Shown here: positions 52,513 through 61,376 of the stretch, piece by piece
How the letters are laid out: every line of letters begins with the position of its first letter
How positions within the stretch are numbered: position 1 is the stretch's first letter
Assembly: GCF_016722785.1 (NCBI RefSeq)
Contig: NZ_JAEQNE010000009.1
Location: 62,001 to 126,000 of the forward strand
DNA from: Ramlibacter monticola
Lineage (GTDB): Bacteria > Pseudomonadota > Gammaproteobacteria > Burkholderiales > Burkholderiaceae_C
Length of the DNA stretch: 64,000 nt
Direction of reading: 5' to 3'
Program-made: the position numbers and the translations under genes
Notes under the pieces: generated by a model
Seen by the model: only the letters and a program-made list of their open reading frames with translations
The model's database searches: none
What the model was told of the DNA's origin: nothing

Positions 52513-53244
52513 ATGCCGAAAATGATCGTTTCGATCGACGGTGTCGTCATCAAGGAAGTGCAGTTGACCAAGGACCGGACGACCCTGGGTCGCCGGCCTT
52601 ACAACGACATCGTGATCGACAACCTCGCCGTTTCCGGCGAGCACGCGGTCCTGCAGCTGACGGGCAACGAGGTCTTCCTGGAAGACCTGAACAGCACCAA
52701 CGGCACCTACGTCAACGGCAAGGCCGTCAAGAAGCAGCAGCTGCAGAACAACGACACGGTCGAAATCGGCAAGTACAAGATCAAGTTCATCAACGAGGTG
52801 CCCGGGGCGACCTTCGAGAAGACGATGATCATCAAGCCGGGCATGGTGCCGCCGGTGCCGAAGCCGGCCAGCGCGCCCGCGGTGACCCCGGTCGCCGCCG
52901 CGCCGACCCAGTCCGCCGCGCAAACCGCAGCGCAGGCCGCGGCCGCCGCCGTGATCAACAAGCCCTTCGACCCGAGCTCGATGAACGCCAGCATCAAGGT
53001 GCTGTCGGGCGCCGCCGCCGGTCGCGAGGTGCCGCTGGTGAAGGTGGTCACCACCATCGGCAAGCCGGGCGTGGCCGTCGCGGCCATCACCAAGCGCTCC
53101 AACGGTTTCGTCGTCGCCCACGTGGAAGGCTCCAGCAAGCCGCTGCTCAATGGCGCGCAGATCGGCGGCGAGCCGGTCGTGCTGAAGAACGGCGACATGC
53201 TGGAGTTGGCCGGCACCCAGATGCAATTCGTGCTCGCAAGCTGA
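52513..53244 (+). CDS. FHA-domain protein with a second degenerate FHA-like domain
   Basis: A 243-residue cytosolic protein. The N-terminal FHA domain (about residues 18-90) has the phosphothreonine-binding core GRRPYND, SGEHA and NSTNGTYVNG. A linker of about 45 residues, Pro/Ala-rich, leads to a second FHA-like segment (residues about 155-243) in which the Arg/Ser motifs are lost. It probably recruits phosphorylated partners to the neighbouring phosphatase or cyclase. Confidence 0.9.
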   Translation: MPKMIVSIDGVVIKEVQLTKDRTTLGRRPYNDIVIDNLAVSGEHAVLQLTGNEVFLEDLNSTNGTYVNGKAVKKQQLQNNDTVEIGKYKIKFINEVPGATFEKTMIIKPGMVPPVPKPASAPAVTPVAAAPTQSAAQTAAQAAAAAVINKPFDPSSMNASIKVLSGAAAGREVPLVKVVTTIGKPGVAVAAITKRSNGFVVAHVEGSSKPLLNGAQIGGEPVVLKNGDMLELAGTQMQFVLAS

Positions 53245-53272
53245 GCGGCCGGGGCCGGATCCTGGCAGATCC

Positions 53273-55516
53273 ATGGGACTGCTCGCCCGGCACTGGTCCC
53301 GCATCGCGATCACCCTGCTGCCGCTGGTGTTCGCGCTGCTGCACGCGGTGGGCGTGCTGCCCATTCCCTTCGTCGAGCGGCTCGACGCGAACCTGTACGA
53401 CGCCCGGCTGCGCGCCAGCATGCCGGGAACGCTCGACCCGCGGGTGGTCATCATCGACATCGATGAAAAGAGCCTGGCCGAGGCCGGACGCTGGCCCTGG
53501 AGCCGCAACCGCCTGGCCGAGATGGTCGACGAGCTGTTCGAGCGCCAGAAGATCGCGCTCCTCGGCTTCGACGTGGTCTTCGCGGAGCCGGACGACAGCT
53601 CCGGCCTGAAGCGCCTGCGCCAGATGGCGGAGGACGAACTGCGCGATGCCGCGGGTTTCCGCCAGCGCCTGCAGCAGCTGCAGGCCGACCTTGACTACGA
53701 TGCGGTGTTCGCGCGGGCGCTGGAGAAGCGCCCCGTGGTCCTGGGTTACTACTTCACCGGCGAGGGGCGCAAGAGCGGCGTGCTGCCCGCGCCCGTAATG
53801 ACGCGCGAGAGCCTGCGGGGACGACCCATCCGCTTCACTCGCTTCAGCGGCTACGGGGCCAACATCGAGGCCCTCGCGCGGGCTGCACCGATGGCCGGCC
53901 ACTTCACCCCGCTCACCGACGGCGACGGCGTGGTCCGCTCGATTCCGCTCGTGGCGGAGCACGACGGCGCCTACTACGAAGCGCTCTCGCTCGCGATGTT
54001 CCGCCTGCTGGTCGGCAAGCCGGCGGTCGAGCCGGGGTTTCCGACCGAGCACCTGGCGGGGCACGACTATCCCGGCCTGGCCAGCCTCGTCCTGCGCCAG
54101 GGCCGACGCGCGCTGCCCATCCCGGTGGACGACCGGGTCGCGACTCTGGTGCCCTTTCGCGGGCCCGGCGGTCCGGCCGGCGGCTCCTTCCGCTACGTGT
54201 CCGCCTCCGACGTGCTGCTGCACCGGCTGCCGCCCGACGACCTGAAGGACAAGATCGTGCTGGTGGGCACCACGGCGCCCGGCCTGCTGGACCTGCGGGT
54301 CACGCCGGTCGGCGAGACCTACCCCGGGGTGGAGACGCACGCCAACGTGATCGCCGGCCTGCTCGATGGCCGGCTGCACGTGATGCCCGACTACGCCGTC
54401 GGCTACGAGGTGGTGATGCTGCTGGTGGCGGGCCTCTTGCTCGCCCTGCTGCTGCCGCTCCTGTCGGCAAGCGTCGCCGTGCTGGCCAGCTTCGGCGTGG
54501 TGGCGGCGCTGGTGGGCCTGAACTACTGGCTGTTCGCGGCCCACGGACTGGTGCTGCCGCTCGCGTCCGGCCTGCTGATGGCGGGCACCGCCTTCGCGCT
54601 CAACATGAGTTACGGCTACTTCGTGGAAAGCCGCAGCAAGCGCGAGCTCGCCAACCTGTTCGGCACCTACGTCCCCCCGGAGCTGGTCGACGAGATGGTG
54701 AAGGATCCCGACAGCTACAGCATGAAGGCCACCAGCAAGGAACTGACGGTGATGTTCTGCGACATGCGCGGCTTCACCAAGATGTCCGAGAAGATGGAGC
54801 CGACGCAGTTGCAGGAGCTCCTGAACGAGGTCTTCAGCCGCCTCACCGACATCATCCGCGCGAACCGCGGCACCATCGACAAGTACATGGGCGACTGCGT
54901 CATGGCCTTCTGGGGCGCGCCGGTCGACACGCCCAGGCACGCGCAGCTCGCGGTCCGCTCGGCGCTGGCCATGGAGCAGTCGGTGGTGCAGATCAACGAG
55001 GACCACCGCGCCAGGGGCATCCCCGAGATCGGTGTCGGCATCGGCATCAACACGGGCACCATGTGCGTGGGCGACATGGGTTCCGACATCCGCCGCAGCT
55101 ACACCGTGATCGGCGACGCCGTGAACCTCGGCTCGCGGCTGGAGGGCCTGTCCAAGGTCTATGGCGTGGCGATCGTGGTGAGCGACGCCGCGCGCAGGCA
55201 GGCGCCCGAGTTCGCCTGGCAGGAGCTCGACCGGGTGCGCGTGAAGGGAAAGGAACAGGCGGTGGGCATCTTCACCCCCGTCGGGGTGCTCGCCACGCTG
55301 GACGCGGGGACTGCGGAGGAGCTGGAAGCCTGGGGTACTTTCCTGGCGGCGTACCGGGCCCAGGAGTGGGAGCGAAGCGAGCTGGAACTGCGCAATCTGC
55401 GCCGAATCCACGCCAAAAAATACCTTTACGAGCTCTATAGCGAACGTGTAGCCTCCATGAAGCTGCTGCCCTTCGACCCGTCGTGGGACGGCGCGACCAC
55501 TTTCGAGACGAAATGA
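53273..55516 (+). CDS. CHASE2-domain membrane adenylate/guanylate cyclase
   Basis: A 747-residue inner-membrane cyclase. The first segment is one transmembrane helix, then a large periplasmic CHASE2 sensor (residues about 40-360; VVIIDIDEKSLAEAGRWPWSR and LVGTTAPGLLDLRVTPV), three transmembrane helices (about 375-460) and a cytosolic class III cyclase domain. Metal-binding aspartates are Asp497 (MFCDMRGFT) and Asp541 (MGDCVMAFWGAP); other conserved residues include RRSYTVIGDAVNLGSRLE. Likely makes cAMP. The MBL-fold gene that follows 14 nt later may degrade it. Confidence 0.94.
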   Translation: MGLLARHWSRIAITLLPLVFALLHAVGVLPIPFVERLDANLYDARLRASMPGTLDPRVVIIDIDEKSLAEAGRWPWSRNRLAEMVDELFERQKIALLGFDVVFAEPDDSSGLKRLRQMAEDELRDAAGFRQRLQQLQADLDYDAVFARALEKRPVVLGYYFTGEGRKSGVLPAPVMTRESLRGRPIRFTRFSGYGANIEALARAAPMAGHFTPLTDGDGVVRSIPLVAEHDGAYYEALSLAMFRLLVGKPAVEPGFPTEHLAGHDYPGLASLVLRQGRRALPIPVDDRVATLVPFRGPGGPAGGSFRYVSASDVLLHRLPPDDLKDKIVLVGTTAPGLLDLRVTPVGETYPGVETHANVIAGLLDGRLHVMPDYAVGYEVVMLLVAGLLLALLLPLLSASVAVLASFGVVAALVGLNYWLFAAHGLVLPLASGLLMAGTAFALNMSYGYFVESRSKRELANLFGTYVPPELVDEMVKDPDSYSMKATSKELTVMFCDMRGFTKMSEKMEPTQLQELLNEVFSRLTDIIRANRGTIDKYMGDCVMAFWGAPVDTPRHAQLAVRSALAMEQSVVQINEDHRARGIPEIGVGIGINTGTMCVGDMGSDIRRSYTVIGDAVNLGSRLEGLSKVYGVAIVVSDAARRQAPEFAWQELDRVRVKGKEQAVGIFTPVGVLATLDAGTAEELEAWGTFLAAYRAQEWERSELELRNLRRIHAKKYLYELYSERVASMKLLPFDPSWDGATTFETK

Positions 55517-55530
55517 CCGAGGGGCGCTGA

Positions 55531-56322
55531 ATGCGGGTGCGGGTCCTGGGCTGTTCCGGCGCCATCGCCAGGGACTGCAGAACCACCTCTTTCCTCGTCG
55601 ACAGCGACGTGCTGGTCGATGCGGGCACGGGGGTGGGCGACCTGACCCTCGAGGAAATGCGCGGCATCCGCCACGTGCTGCTGACGCACTCGCACCTGGA
55701 CCACATCGCCGCCCTGCCGCTCATGGTCGATGCGGTGGCCTCGCAGATGCGGCAGCCGATCCGCATCTGCGCGCTGCCGGGCACCATCTCGGCGCTGAAG
55801 ACCCATGTGTTCAACAACGTGATCTGGCCGGACTTCGGCCGCATTCCCTCGCCGCAGTCGCCCTTCGTCGTCTTCCACGAAGTGCAGGTCGGGCAATTGC
55901 TGGAACTGGGCGGCAAGTCCGTCGAAGTTCTGCCTGCCGTGCACACGGTGCCGGCCTGCGGCTACGCGCTCGGCACGGGCCGCGGCTGCTGGGTGTTCAC
56001 GGGCGACACCGAGCGCAACCCGGCCTTCTGGAATCGCCTGAACCAGCTGGACGTGGCGGCGCTGGTGATCGAGACGGCCTTCAGCAACCGCGAGCGCGAG
56101 CTCGCGCGCCGCAGCCTCCACCTGTCGCCCAGCGCGCTGGCCGAGGAACTGGACTGCATCGACAAGAGCAAGCGCTTCCCCATCTACATCACGCACACCA
56201 AGCCCGCGGAGACCGAACTGATCATGACCGAGATCCAGAAGTTCGACCAGACGCAGCCTTTCGGGCCCGATGTGAGCCACGACATCCGCTGGTTGCGGGC
56301 GGGGCAGGAATTCGAGCTGTGA
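55531..56322 (+). CDS. Metallo-beta-lactamase-fold hydrolase, candidate cyclic-nucleotide phosphodiesterase
   Basis: A 263-residue cytosolic MBL-fold enzyme. The dinuclear metal motif is LTHSHLDHIAAL, with later ligands in HTVPACGY, FTGDTE and THTKPAE. This layout fits the class that includes bacterial 3',5'-cyclic-nucleotide phosphodiesterases. It is co-directional with and directly downstream of the CHASE2 cyclase, so breakdown of the cyclase product is the attractive reading. Start ATG follows GAGGGGC. Confidence 0.82.
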   Translation: MRVRVLGCSGAIARDCRTTSFLVDSDVLVDAGTGVGDLTLEEMRGIRHVLLTHSHLDHIAALPLMVDAVASQMRQPIRICALPGTISALKTHVFNNVIWPDFGRIPSPQSPFVVFHEVQVGQLLELGGKSVEVLPAVHTVPACGYALGTGRGCWVFTGDTERNPAFWNRLNQLDVAALVIETAFSNRERELARRSLHLSPSALAEELDCIDKSKRFPIYITHTKPAETELIMTEIQKFDQTQPFGPDVSHDIRWLRAGQEFEL

Positions 56323-56376
56323 GCGCCGGGCCGTTCCCAAGGCGAAAGCCGCAGCACCCGGTACGGAGGCTCCCAA

Positions 56377-57390
56377 ATGGGCGCGCTCCTGAGAGACCGG
56401 GGCGGCGAGTTCTCCCGTTTCCAACAGTGGCCCACTGAGAAGGGGGGGACCTCTTCGAGGCGCTGTTCCTCGGGCAGCTGCAGGCCGTCGACGCGCATCC
56501 ACGCGACAGAGCACGTCGACGAGATCATGCTGGAACCGAGCGCGGACACCGGTTCTTTGGCGTGGCCTACGGAGCCGCCCGTTCCGCAGTGCATCCGGGT
56601 GGAAGCGCTGCAGGGCATACTGAAGCCCGAGTTTGTTTACCGAGCAGGGCTGGATCCCGCTGCTAAAAAGTCCTGAGGGCTTGGTCGCCAAGCCTGCCGC
56701 AGATCTTCCCGCGCCTCGGCCGCTTCGCGTGGCGAGTAACCACGCAGGCCGAAAATAGTGATGCAGGCCTTCCTGCGCGCCGAGCCGGACGTCATCGTGG
56801 TGGGCGTCGCGCGACAAGGAAACGGTGGCCATGAGGCCTCGCTGGCGGGCCACCTGCTGTTCTCGACGCAGCACACCAACTCCGCGCGGAGTCCATCATC
56901 CGCCTGCTGGACATGGGCATGGACCCGCTCAACTTCGCGGATGCCCTGCTTGGAATCCTGATGCAGCGCCCGTTCGATTGCAAGGAAGGGTAGCGCTCCT
57001 CGCTCCAGGAACTGCTCACCTTCATCAGCGAGCACGCGCACTCGACTTGAAGAAAACACCGAAGCGTGGCAGCCGAATCCGGGGAGCGAGGCGCAGAAGC
57101 TGCTCGAAAGCTTCGTCGAAAGCTCCGGCACGAACGGCGAAATGCGCCTGTATCAGGCGGTGGGCTGCCCCAAAGTGCAACGACACCGGCTACAAATGCC
57201 GCATGGGTCTGCAAGAACTCCTGATCGCCCACGACGGGATCAAGCGCCTGGTCCAGGAGCGCGCCCGCGTGGCCGAATCTTCACCGCCGTCGCCGCCGGC
57301 ACGCGCACGGTGAAGACGGACGGCAGGGGAAAGATACTGAGGGGCTGACGAACCTGAAGCAGGTTCGGTCGGTTTGCATCCGCTAACCGA
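56377..57390 (+). pseudogene. Degraded PilB/GspE-type ATPase gene
   Basis: The region between the MBL gene and the pilin gene contains broken pieces of a type IV pilus/type II secretion ATPase in changing frames. Recognisable fragments: QAFLRAEPDVIVVG and LLFSTQHTN near 56761-56880 (Walker B/His-box region), then, after a frame change, IRLLDMGMDPLNFADALLGIL ending in TAG 56990, GEMRLYQAVGC at about 57135, CNDTGYKCRMGLQELLI and RARVAE, and an end resembling KQVRSV. At least three frame changes and two stop codons separate them, and a GxxGxGK Walker A was not found, so the gene is dead. Homology is judged by eye from PilB/GspE motifs. Confidence 0.8.
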
Positions 57391-57475
57391 CAGAATTTGT
57401 CACGCCGAGTGACGGGGCTCGTCAGTCGCATCCCTGAAATACCGGCGAAAGGCCCAATTCCTCACGTTCCGGCTC

Positions 57476-57491
57476 TGGCACACCGATTGCA
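57476..57491 (+). promoter_or_regulatory. Sigma-54 promoter of the pilin gene
   Basis: TGGCAC-N5-TTGCA (57476-57481, 57487-57491) matches the -24/-12 sigma-54 consensus exactly, including the GG and GC doublets with correct 10-nt spacing. Its -12 element is 35 nt before the pilin ATG. This is the standard arrangement for PilR-activated pilA genes. Confidence 0.9.
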
Positions 57492-57526
57492 CATGTCTCG
57501 GTGCTTCTCAAACAACCGGAGGATTC

Positions 57527-58009
57527 ATGAAGCGTCAACTCCAAAAGGGCTTTACCCTGATCGAACTGATGATCGTGGTCGCGATCATCGGTATCCTGGC
57601 TGCCGTCGCGCTGCCCGCCTACCAGGACTACACCAAGCGTGCGAAGATGTCCGAGGTGATCCTGGCCGCCTCCAGCTGCCGCACGTCGATTACGGAAGTG
57701 ATCCAGTCGGCCACCACGCTGCCAACTGTCGGCAACTGGGGCTGCGAGCAGACGGCTGCGACCGGGTCCTCCCAGTACGTGCTGAAAGTCGAGACCGTCG
57801 CCGCGCCGCACAACGGCACGATCAAGGTCACGAGCCGGAACATCCCGAACAAGGTCGACGGCAGCGCGGGCGGTGTCGTGACGCTGATTCCCTACCAGGC
57901 CGATGGCACGTCGGCTCCGTTGGCCGGCACGACGGTGGGCAAGTGGGTCTGCGGTGGCTCCGGCACCGACGTGAATCCGAAGTACCTGCCGGGTTCCTGC
58001 CGCGGCTGA
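57527..58009 (+). CDS. pilA: Type IV major pilin / prepilin
   Basis: A 160-residue type IVa pilin. The leader MKRQLQKG is short and positive, cleaved by prepilin peptidase before F; the mature N-terminus [22 protein letters not shown] has Glu5. The C-terminal half has four cysteines in two pairs (SSCRT, WGCEQ and VCGG, SCRG). GGAGG precedes the ATG by 5 nt. Transcribed from the sigma-54 promoter upstream and followed by an intrinsic terminator. Confidence 0.95.
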   Translation: MKRQLQKGFTLIELMIVVAIIGILAAVALPAYQDYTKRAKMSEVILAASSCRTSITEVIQSATTLPTVGNWGCEQTAATGSSQYVLKVETVAAPHNGTIKVTSRNIPNKVDGSAGGVVTLIPYQADGTSAPLAGTTVGKWVCGGSGTDVNPKYLPGSCRG

Positions 58010-58067
58010 TGACATGAAATGGTTCGCCCGCCCGCCCTCGCCCGAGGTCCGGCGCGCGACCTGAATC

Positions 58068-58091
58068 GAGCGGCCCTGGGGCCGCTCTTTT
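58068..58091 (+). terminator. Intrinsic terminator of pilA
   Basis: GAGCGGCC, loop CTGG, GGCCGCTC followed by TTTT: an 8-bp perfect stem with a T run, 58 nt after the pilin stop. It isolates pilA from the polysaccharide cluster. Confidence 0.92.
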
Positions 58092-58118
58092 GCTTTCCCC
58101 TTCATCGTCCCCCGCGCC

Positions 58119-59333
58119 ATGGACGTTCTTGCTGCCGATGCCTCCTTCGTGGACGCCCTGCTGGCCCACCAAACCCCGGTCGAACTAACGATCCTCATGC
58201 CATGCCTGAACGAGGCGCGGACGGTGGCGACTTGCATCCACGCCGCCCGCCGCTTCCTCGAGGAATCCGGGCTGGCCGGTGAAGTCCTGGTCGCCGACAA
58301 CGGGTCGACCGACGGGTCGCAGGAACAGGCGCGCCGAGCCGGGGCCCGCGTCATCCACGTCCCGCGCCGCGGCTACGGCGCGGCCCTGCTGGCCGGCATT
58401 GCGTCGGCCAGCGGCCGCTACGTAATCATGGGAGACGCGGACGAAAGCTACGACTTTTCCGCCTTGCAGGCGTTCGTCGACGCGCTGCGCGGTGGGGCGG
58501 AGCTCGTCATGGGCAACCGTTTCCGCGGCGGCATCGCGCCAGGAGCCATGCCGGCGCTGCATCGTTACCTGGGCAACCCGGTGCTCAGCTTCGTGGGGCG
58601 CCTGTTCTTCCGCTCCGCGATCCGCGATTTCCATTGCGGCCTGCGCGGCTTCTCGCGTGCGGCGATCAATCGCCTCGGCCTCGTCTCTCCCGGGATGGAG
58701 TTCGCCAGCGAGATGGTCGCCAAGGCCGCGCTGGCGGGTATGCGGATCGAGGAAGTGCCCACCACGCTGCGGCCCGACGGCCGCGACCGGCCGCCGCACC
58801 TGCGCACCTGGCGCGACGGCTGGCGGCACCTGCGCTTCCTGCTGCTGTTCTGCCCCCGTTGGCTGTTCCTCTATCCGGGGCTGACCCTTTTCGCACTCGG
58901 ACTGGGCGGATTCGCGCTGAGCGCGTTGCCGGGAATTTCGGCTTCCGTCGGCATCCACTCGCTCCTTTACATGGCGGCGGCCACGGTGCTCGGTGCCCAA
59001 CTGGTCCAACTGGCGCTGCTCACCAAGTGGGTCGGCATCATATCGAGGGTCGTGCCGCCGCAGCCGTGGGTGACACGCTGGACACCCTACATGAAGCTGG
59101 AACACGGGCTCGTCGCCGGCTTCCTGCTCATGGCGGTCGGTTTGGGCTGGTCGGCCTGGCTGACATGGGGCTGGGGAGCGACGGGCTTCGGCGCCCTGGA
59201 CCCGACCGAGACGATGCGCGTCGCCATCCCCGCCGTGACGCTGATGATCCTGGGCGCCCAGGCCGCGGCGGGCTCGCTGTTCGCCGGAGCCCTGAATTTC
59301 AGCTGGGCGTCCACCCGGGAAGGGAGTACGTGA
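58119..59333 (+). CDS. GT2-family membrane glycosyltransferase (dolichyl-phosphate-mannose-synthase-like)
   Basis: A 404-residue enzyme. An N-terminal GT2/DPM-like catalytic domain has LTILMPCLNEA, the DXD-type block GDADESYDF, and the acceptor region GNRFRGGIAPGAMP and FHCGLRGFS. About four C-terminal hydrophobic helices follow. Such proteins transfer sugar to polyprenyl phosphate. It starts the cluster after the pilA terminator; pilin glycosylation or O-antigen modification is possible. The start ATG has no obvious ribosome site. Confidence 0.88.
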   Translation: MDVLAADASFVDALLAHQTPVELTILMPCLNEARTVATCIHAARRFLEESGLAGEVLVADNGSTDGSQEQARRAGARVIHVPRRGYGAALLAGIASASGRYVIMGDADESYDFSALQAFVDALRGGAELVMGNRFRGGIAPGAMPALHRYLGNPVLSFVGRLFFRSAIRDFHCGLRGFSRAAINRLGLVSPGMEFASEMVAKAALAGMRIEEVPTTLRPDGRDRPPHLRTWRDGWRHLRFLLLFCPRWLFLYPGLTLFALGLGGFALSALPGISASVGIHSLLYMAAATVLGAQLVQLALLTKWVGIISRVVPPQPWVTRWTPYMKLEHGLVAGFLLMAVGLGWSAWLTWGWGATGFGALDPTETMRVAIPAVTLMILGAQAAAGSLFAGALNFSWASTREGST

Positions 59334-59338
59334 AGGCA

Positions 59339-60160
59339 ATGGATTCGCGCTGGCTGGAGCGACCGGTGCCTGACCGATGGCTGCGACGGGAATGCGTGCT
59401 CGTGTGCCTCGCGGCGTGGGCCGGCCTGCTCGCGATTCCTCTCTCGCTCGGTCAACTGGGTCTCGGTTGGGACGCCCTCAACCACCACATCTACCTGGGC
59501 TGGACGGCGGAGCAGCACCGCTTCGACCGCGACTTCTTGGGCGCCGGCTACCAGTCCTTCCAGTCGCCCTACCTTTACTGGCCGGTCTACAAGATGGCCA
59601 CCGGCGGCTGGGGTGGCGTGATGGCCGCGGCGGTTCTCGCCTCTCTCCACCTGGTTGCCGTCGCTCCGGTGTGGATGCTCGCGCGCACTTGCCTGCCAGG
59701 CCCCACGGTCTTCGATGTGACGATGCGTTCGATGGCGGTCGCATTGGCGCTGATGTCGGGCGTGGCACTGTCCGTGTTCGGCTCCACCTCGACCGACCTG
59801 CTGGGATCCGCCCCCCTGCTGTGGTCGATCGCGCTGGCCCTCCACCCTGCCGCCACGAAGCCCGATGGCGCACGCGCCCTGGTCCTCCTCTCGGGCTTGT
59901 GCGCTGGCCTCTCCGTGGCGCTGAAACTGAGCAACGGTCCGCTGGCCGTGTGCATGCCCGGCCTGTGGTTGCTGGGCAGGCGCAAGCTGCGCGGGCGGGT
60001 GGAAGCCTTGTTCGTGGGATGCCTGGGCGCGATCACCGGATTTCTGCTCGGATACGGCCAGTGGGGCTGGCTCCTGTGGCGCCACTTCGGCAACCCGGTG
60101 TTCCCCTTCCTCGACAACTGGTTCGTGCCGTTGCGTGCCTGGATGGGCTGGGCGGGCTGA
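59339..60160 (+). CDS. Membrane protein, N-terminal half of a gene split by an in-frame TGA
   Basis: The first 273 residues of a polytopic membrane protein with about seven hydrophobic segments and the motif GLGWDALNHHIYLGW typical of GT-C-type glycosyltransferases. It ends NWFVPLRAWMGWAG just before TGA (60158-60160). The same reading frame continues without a shift into 60164-61372, so the stop is nonsense rather than a frameshift. ATG 59339 is used; a GTG at 59330 overlaps the GT2 stop and is also possible. Confidence 0.7.
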   Translation: MDSRWLERPVPDRWLRRECVLVCLAAWAGLLAIPLSLGQLGLGWDALNHHIYLGWTAEQHRFDRDFLGAGYQSFQSPYLYWPVYKMATGGWGGVMAAAVLASLHLVAVAPVWMLARTCLPGPTVFDVTMRSMAVALALMSGVALSVFGSTSTDLLGSAPLLWSIALALHPAATKPDGARALVLLSGLCAGLSVALKLSNGPLAVCMPGLWLLGRRKLRGRVEALFVGCLGAITGFLLGYGQWGWLLWRHFGNPVFPFLDNWFVPLRAWMGWAG

Positions 60161-60163
60161 GAC

Positions 60164-61372
60164 GTGCGCTTCCAGCCCGACACCTGGCTCGAGGCCATGC
60201 TGCGCCCGGTCGCCATGGCTGCGCCCGACGCGAACGTCTACGTAGAGATCATGGCGCCCGACCTGCGCTTCGTGTTCGTACTCGCCTTGCTGGCAGTACT
60301 GGCGGCGTTCGCCGTCCTGCGCCGCCGCCGCGACGCGCACGCCGCTGATACGGGCCCGGCGCGCAACGTCTATCTGATGCTTGGCGTGCTGGCGATCGCC
60401 TTCGTGCCGTGGCTTGCCACGACGGGCAACGGTCGCTATTTCCTCGCCGGCCTCTTGCTGGTCGGCCCGGTATGCGTCGGCCTGGCGCGCTTGCTGCCGG
60501 CGACCCGCGCGATGCGAATCACCGCAGTGGCGGGAATGCTGGCGCTGCAGGCGTTCGTCGTGCAGCAAAGCGCTCCGTGGCGTGCCTGGACGATGATCGG
60601 CTGGAGCGCGCCCCCCTACGTCCGCGTGGACCTTCCGGCGGATGCGCGCTCGCAACCGGCGACGTACGTGACGATGTCCGCGATCACGTATTCGCTCCTC
60701 GCGCCCCTGTTCCACCCGGGCTCGCGATGGATGAGCCTGCATAGCTCGCCGGCGCCGGAGGTTGGCGGTGATGATGCCCGCCGGGCCGAGACGTTTCTGG
60801 CCAAGGGCGGCGCGCAGCCCTTGAGGCTGCTTGTGCCAGTCGTTCCCGGGATGCTCACGCCCGAGCGGTTGCCCGACGCGCAGGTCTCCAGGGTCATCGG
60901 CGAGCAGCTTGCAGTCTGGCGGCTCGGCTTCCGCCAGCCGCAATCGTGCCGATTCCTGGCGGCGCCGGCGCTGGGTGAAATGTGGCTCGGAGAGCAGTCG
61001 CCGCAGCAGCTCGCGCAGGCTGGCTTCTGGCTGTGCGAGCTGCAGCGCATCCCGGCGAGCGCCGCGCCGCCAAAGGGGGGAGGCCATCGCCACGACGCCG
61101 TGTTCAAGGTCCTGGAGACGCAGTGCCCGCGGTTTTTCCCGCCCGGCGGCGACGGGCCCAGCCTGCCTTTGTCCGACGGCGAAGTCCGCAGCTACGTGCA
61201 GGCGGAGATGAAGGCCTACGTGTACGACAGCGGCGCGGTCTACTACAAGTACTATCGCGCTCTCAACCGGGTGCTGGTCGGCAGCGTGCCGGATCTGCTC
61301 GCGGGCAAGGCACGCGTCGACTGCGATCACATCCGCGGCCGCTCGGGGACGCCGTGGAAGCGCGAGATCTAG
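60164..61372 (+). CDS. C-terminal half of the interrupted membrane protein
   Basis: A 402-residue continuation in the same frame (first codon GTG, 3 nt after the TGA), with membrane segments at VFVLALLAVLAAFAVL, ARNVYLMLGVLAIAFVPWLA, FLAGLLLVGPVCVGLA and MRITAVAGMLALQAFV, then a soluble C-terminal region of about 200 residues. RFQPDTWLEAMLRPV continues the family pattern after the break. It may be a non-functional remnant, a separate polypeptide, or produced by read-through. Confidence 0.65.
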   Translation: MRFQPDTWLEAMLRPVAMAAPDANVYVEIMAPDLRFVFVLALLAVLAAFAVLRRRRDAHAADTGPARNVYLMLGVLAIAFVPWLATTGNGRYFLAGLLLVGPVCVGLARLLPATRAMRITAVAGMLALQAFVVQQSAPWRAWTMIGWSAPPYVRVDLPADARSQPATYVTMSAITYSLLAPLFHPGSRWMSLHSSPAPEVGGDDARRAETFLAKGGAQPLRLLVPVVPGMLTPERLPDAQVSRVIGEQLAVWRLGFRQPQSCRFLAAPALGEMWLGEQSPQQLAQAGFWLCELQRIPASAAPPKGGGHRHDAVFKVLETQCPRFFPPGGDGPSLPLSDGEVRSYVQAEMKAYVYDSGAVYYKYYRALNRVLVGSVPDLLAGKARVDCDHIRGRSGTPWKREI

Positions 61373-61376
61373 CGAC

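Noticed and set aside
56637-57131. Minus-strand reading frames across the degraded ATPase region
   Set aside because: They have no recognised domain or ribosome site, and the + strand fragments match PilB/GspE motifs, so I called a pseudogene and not new genes.
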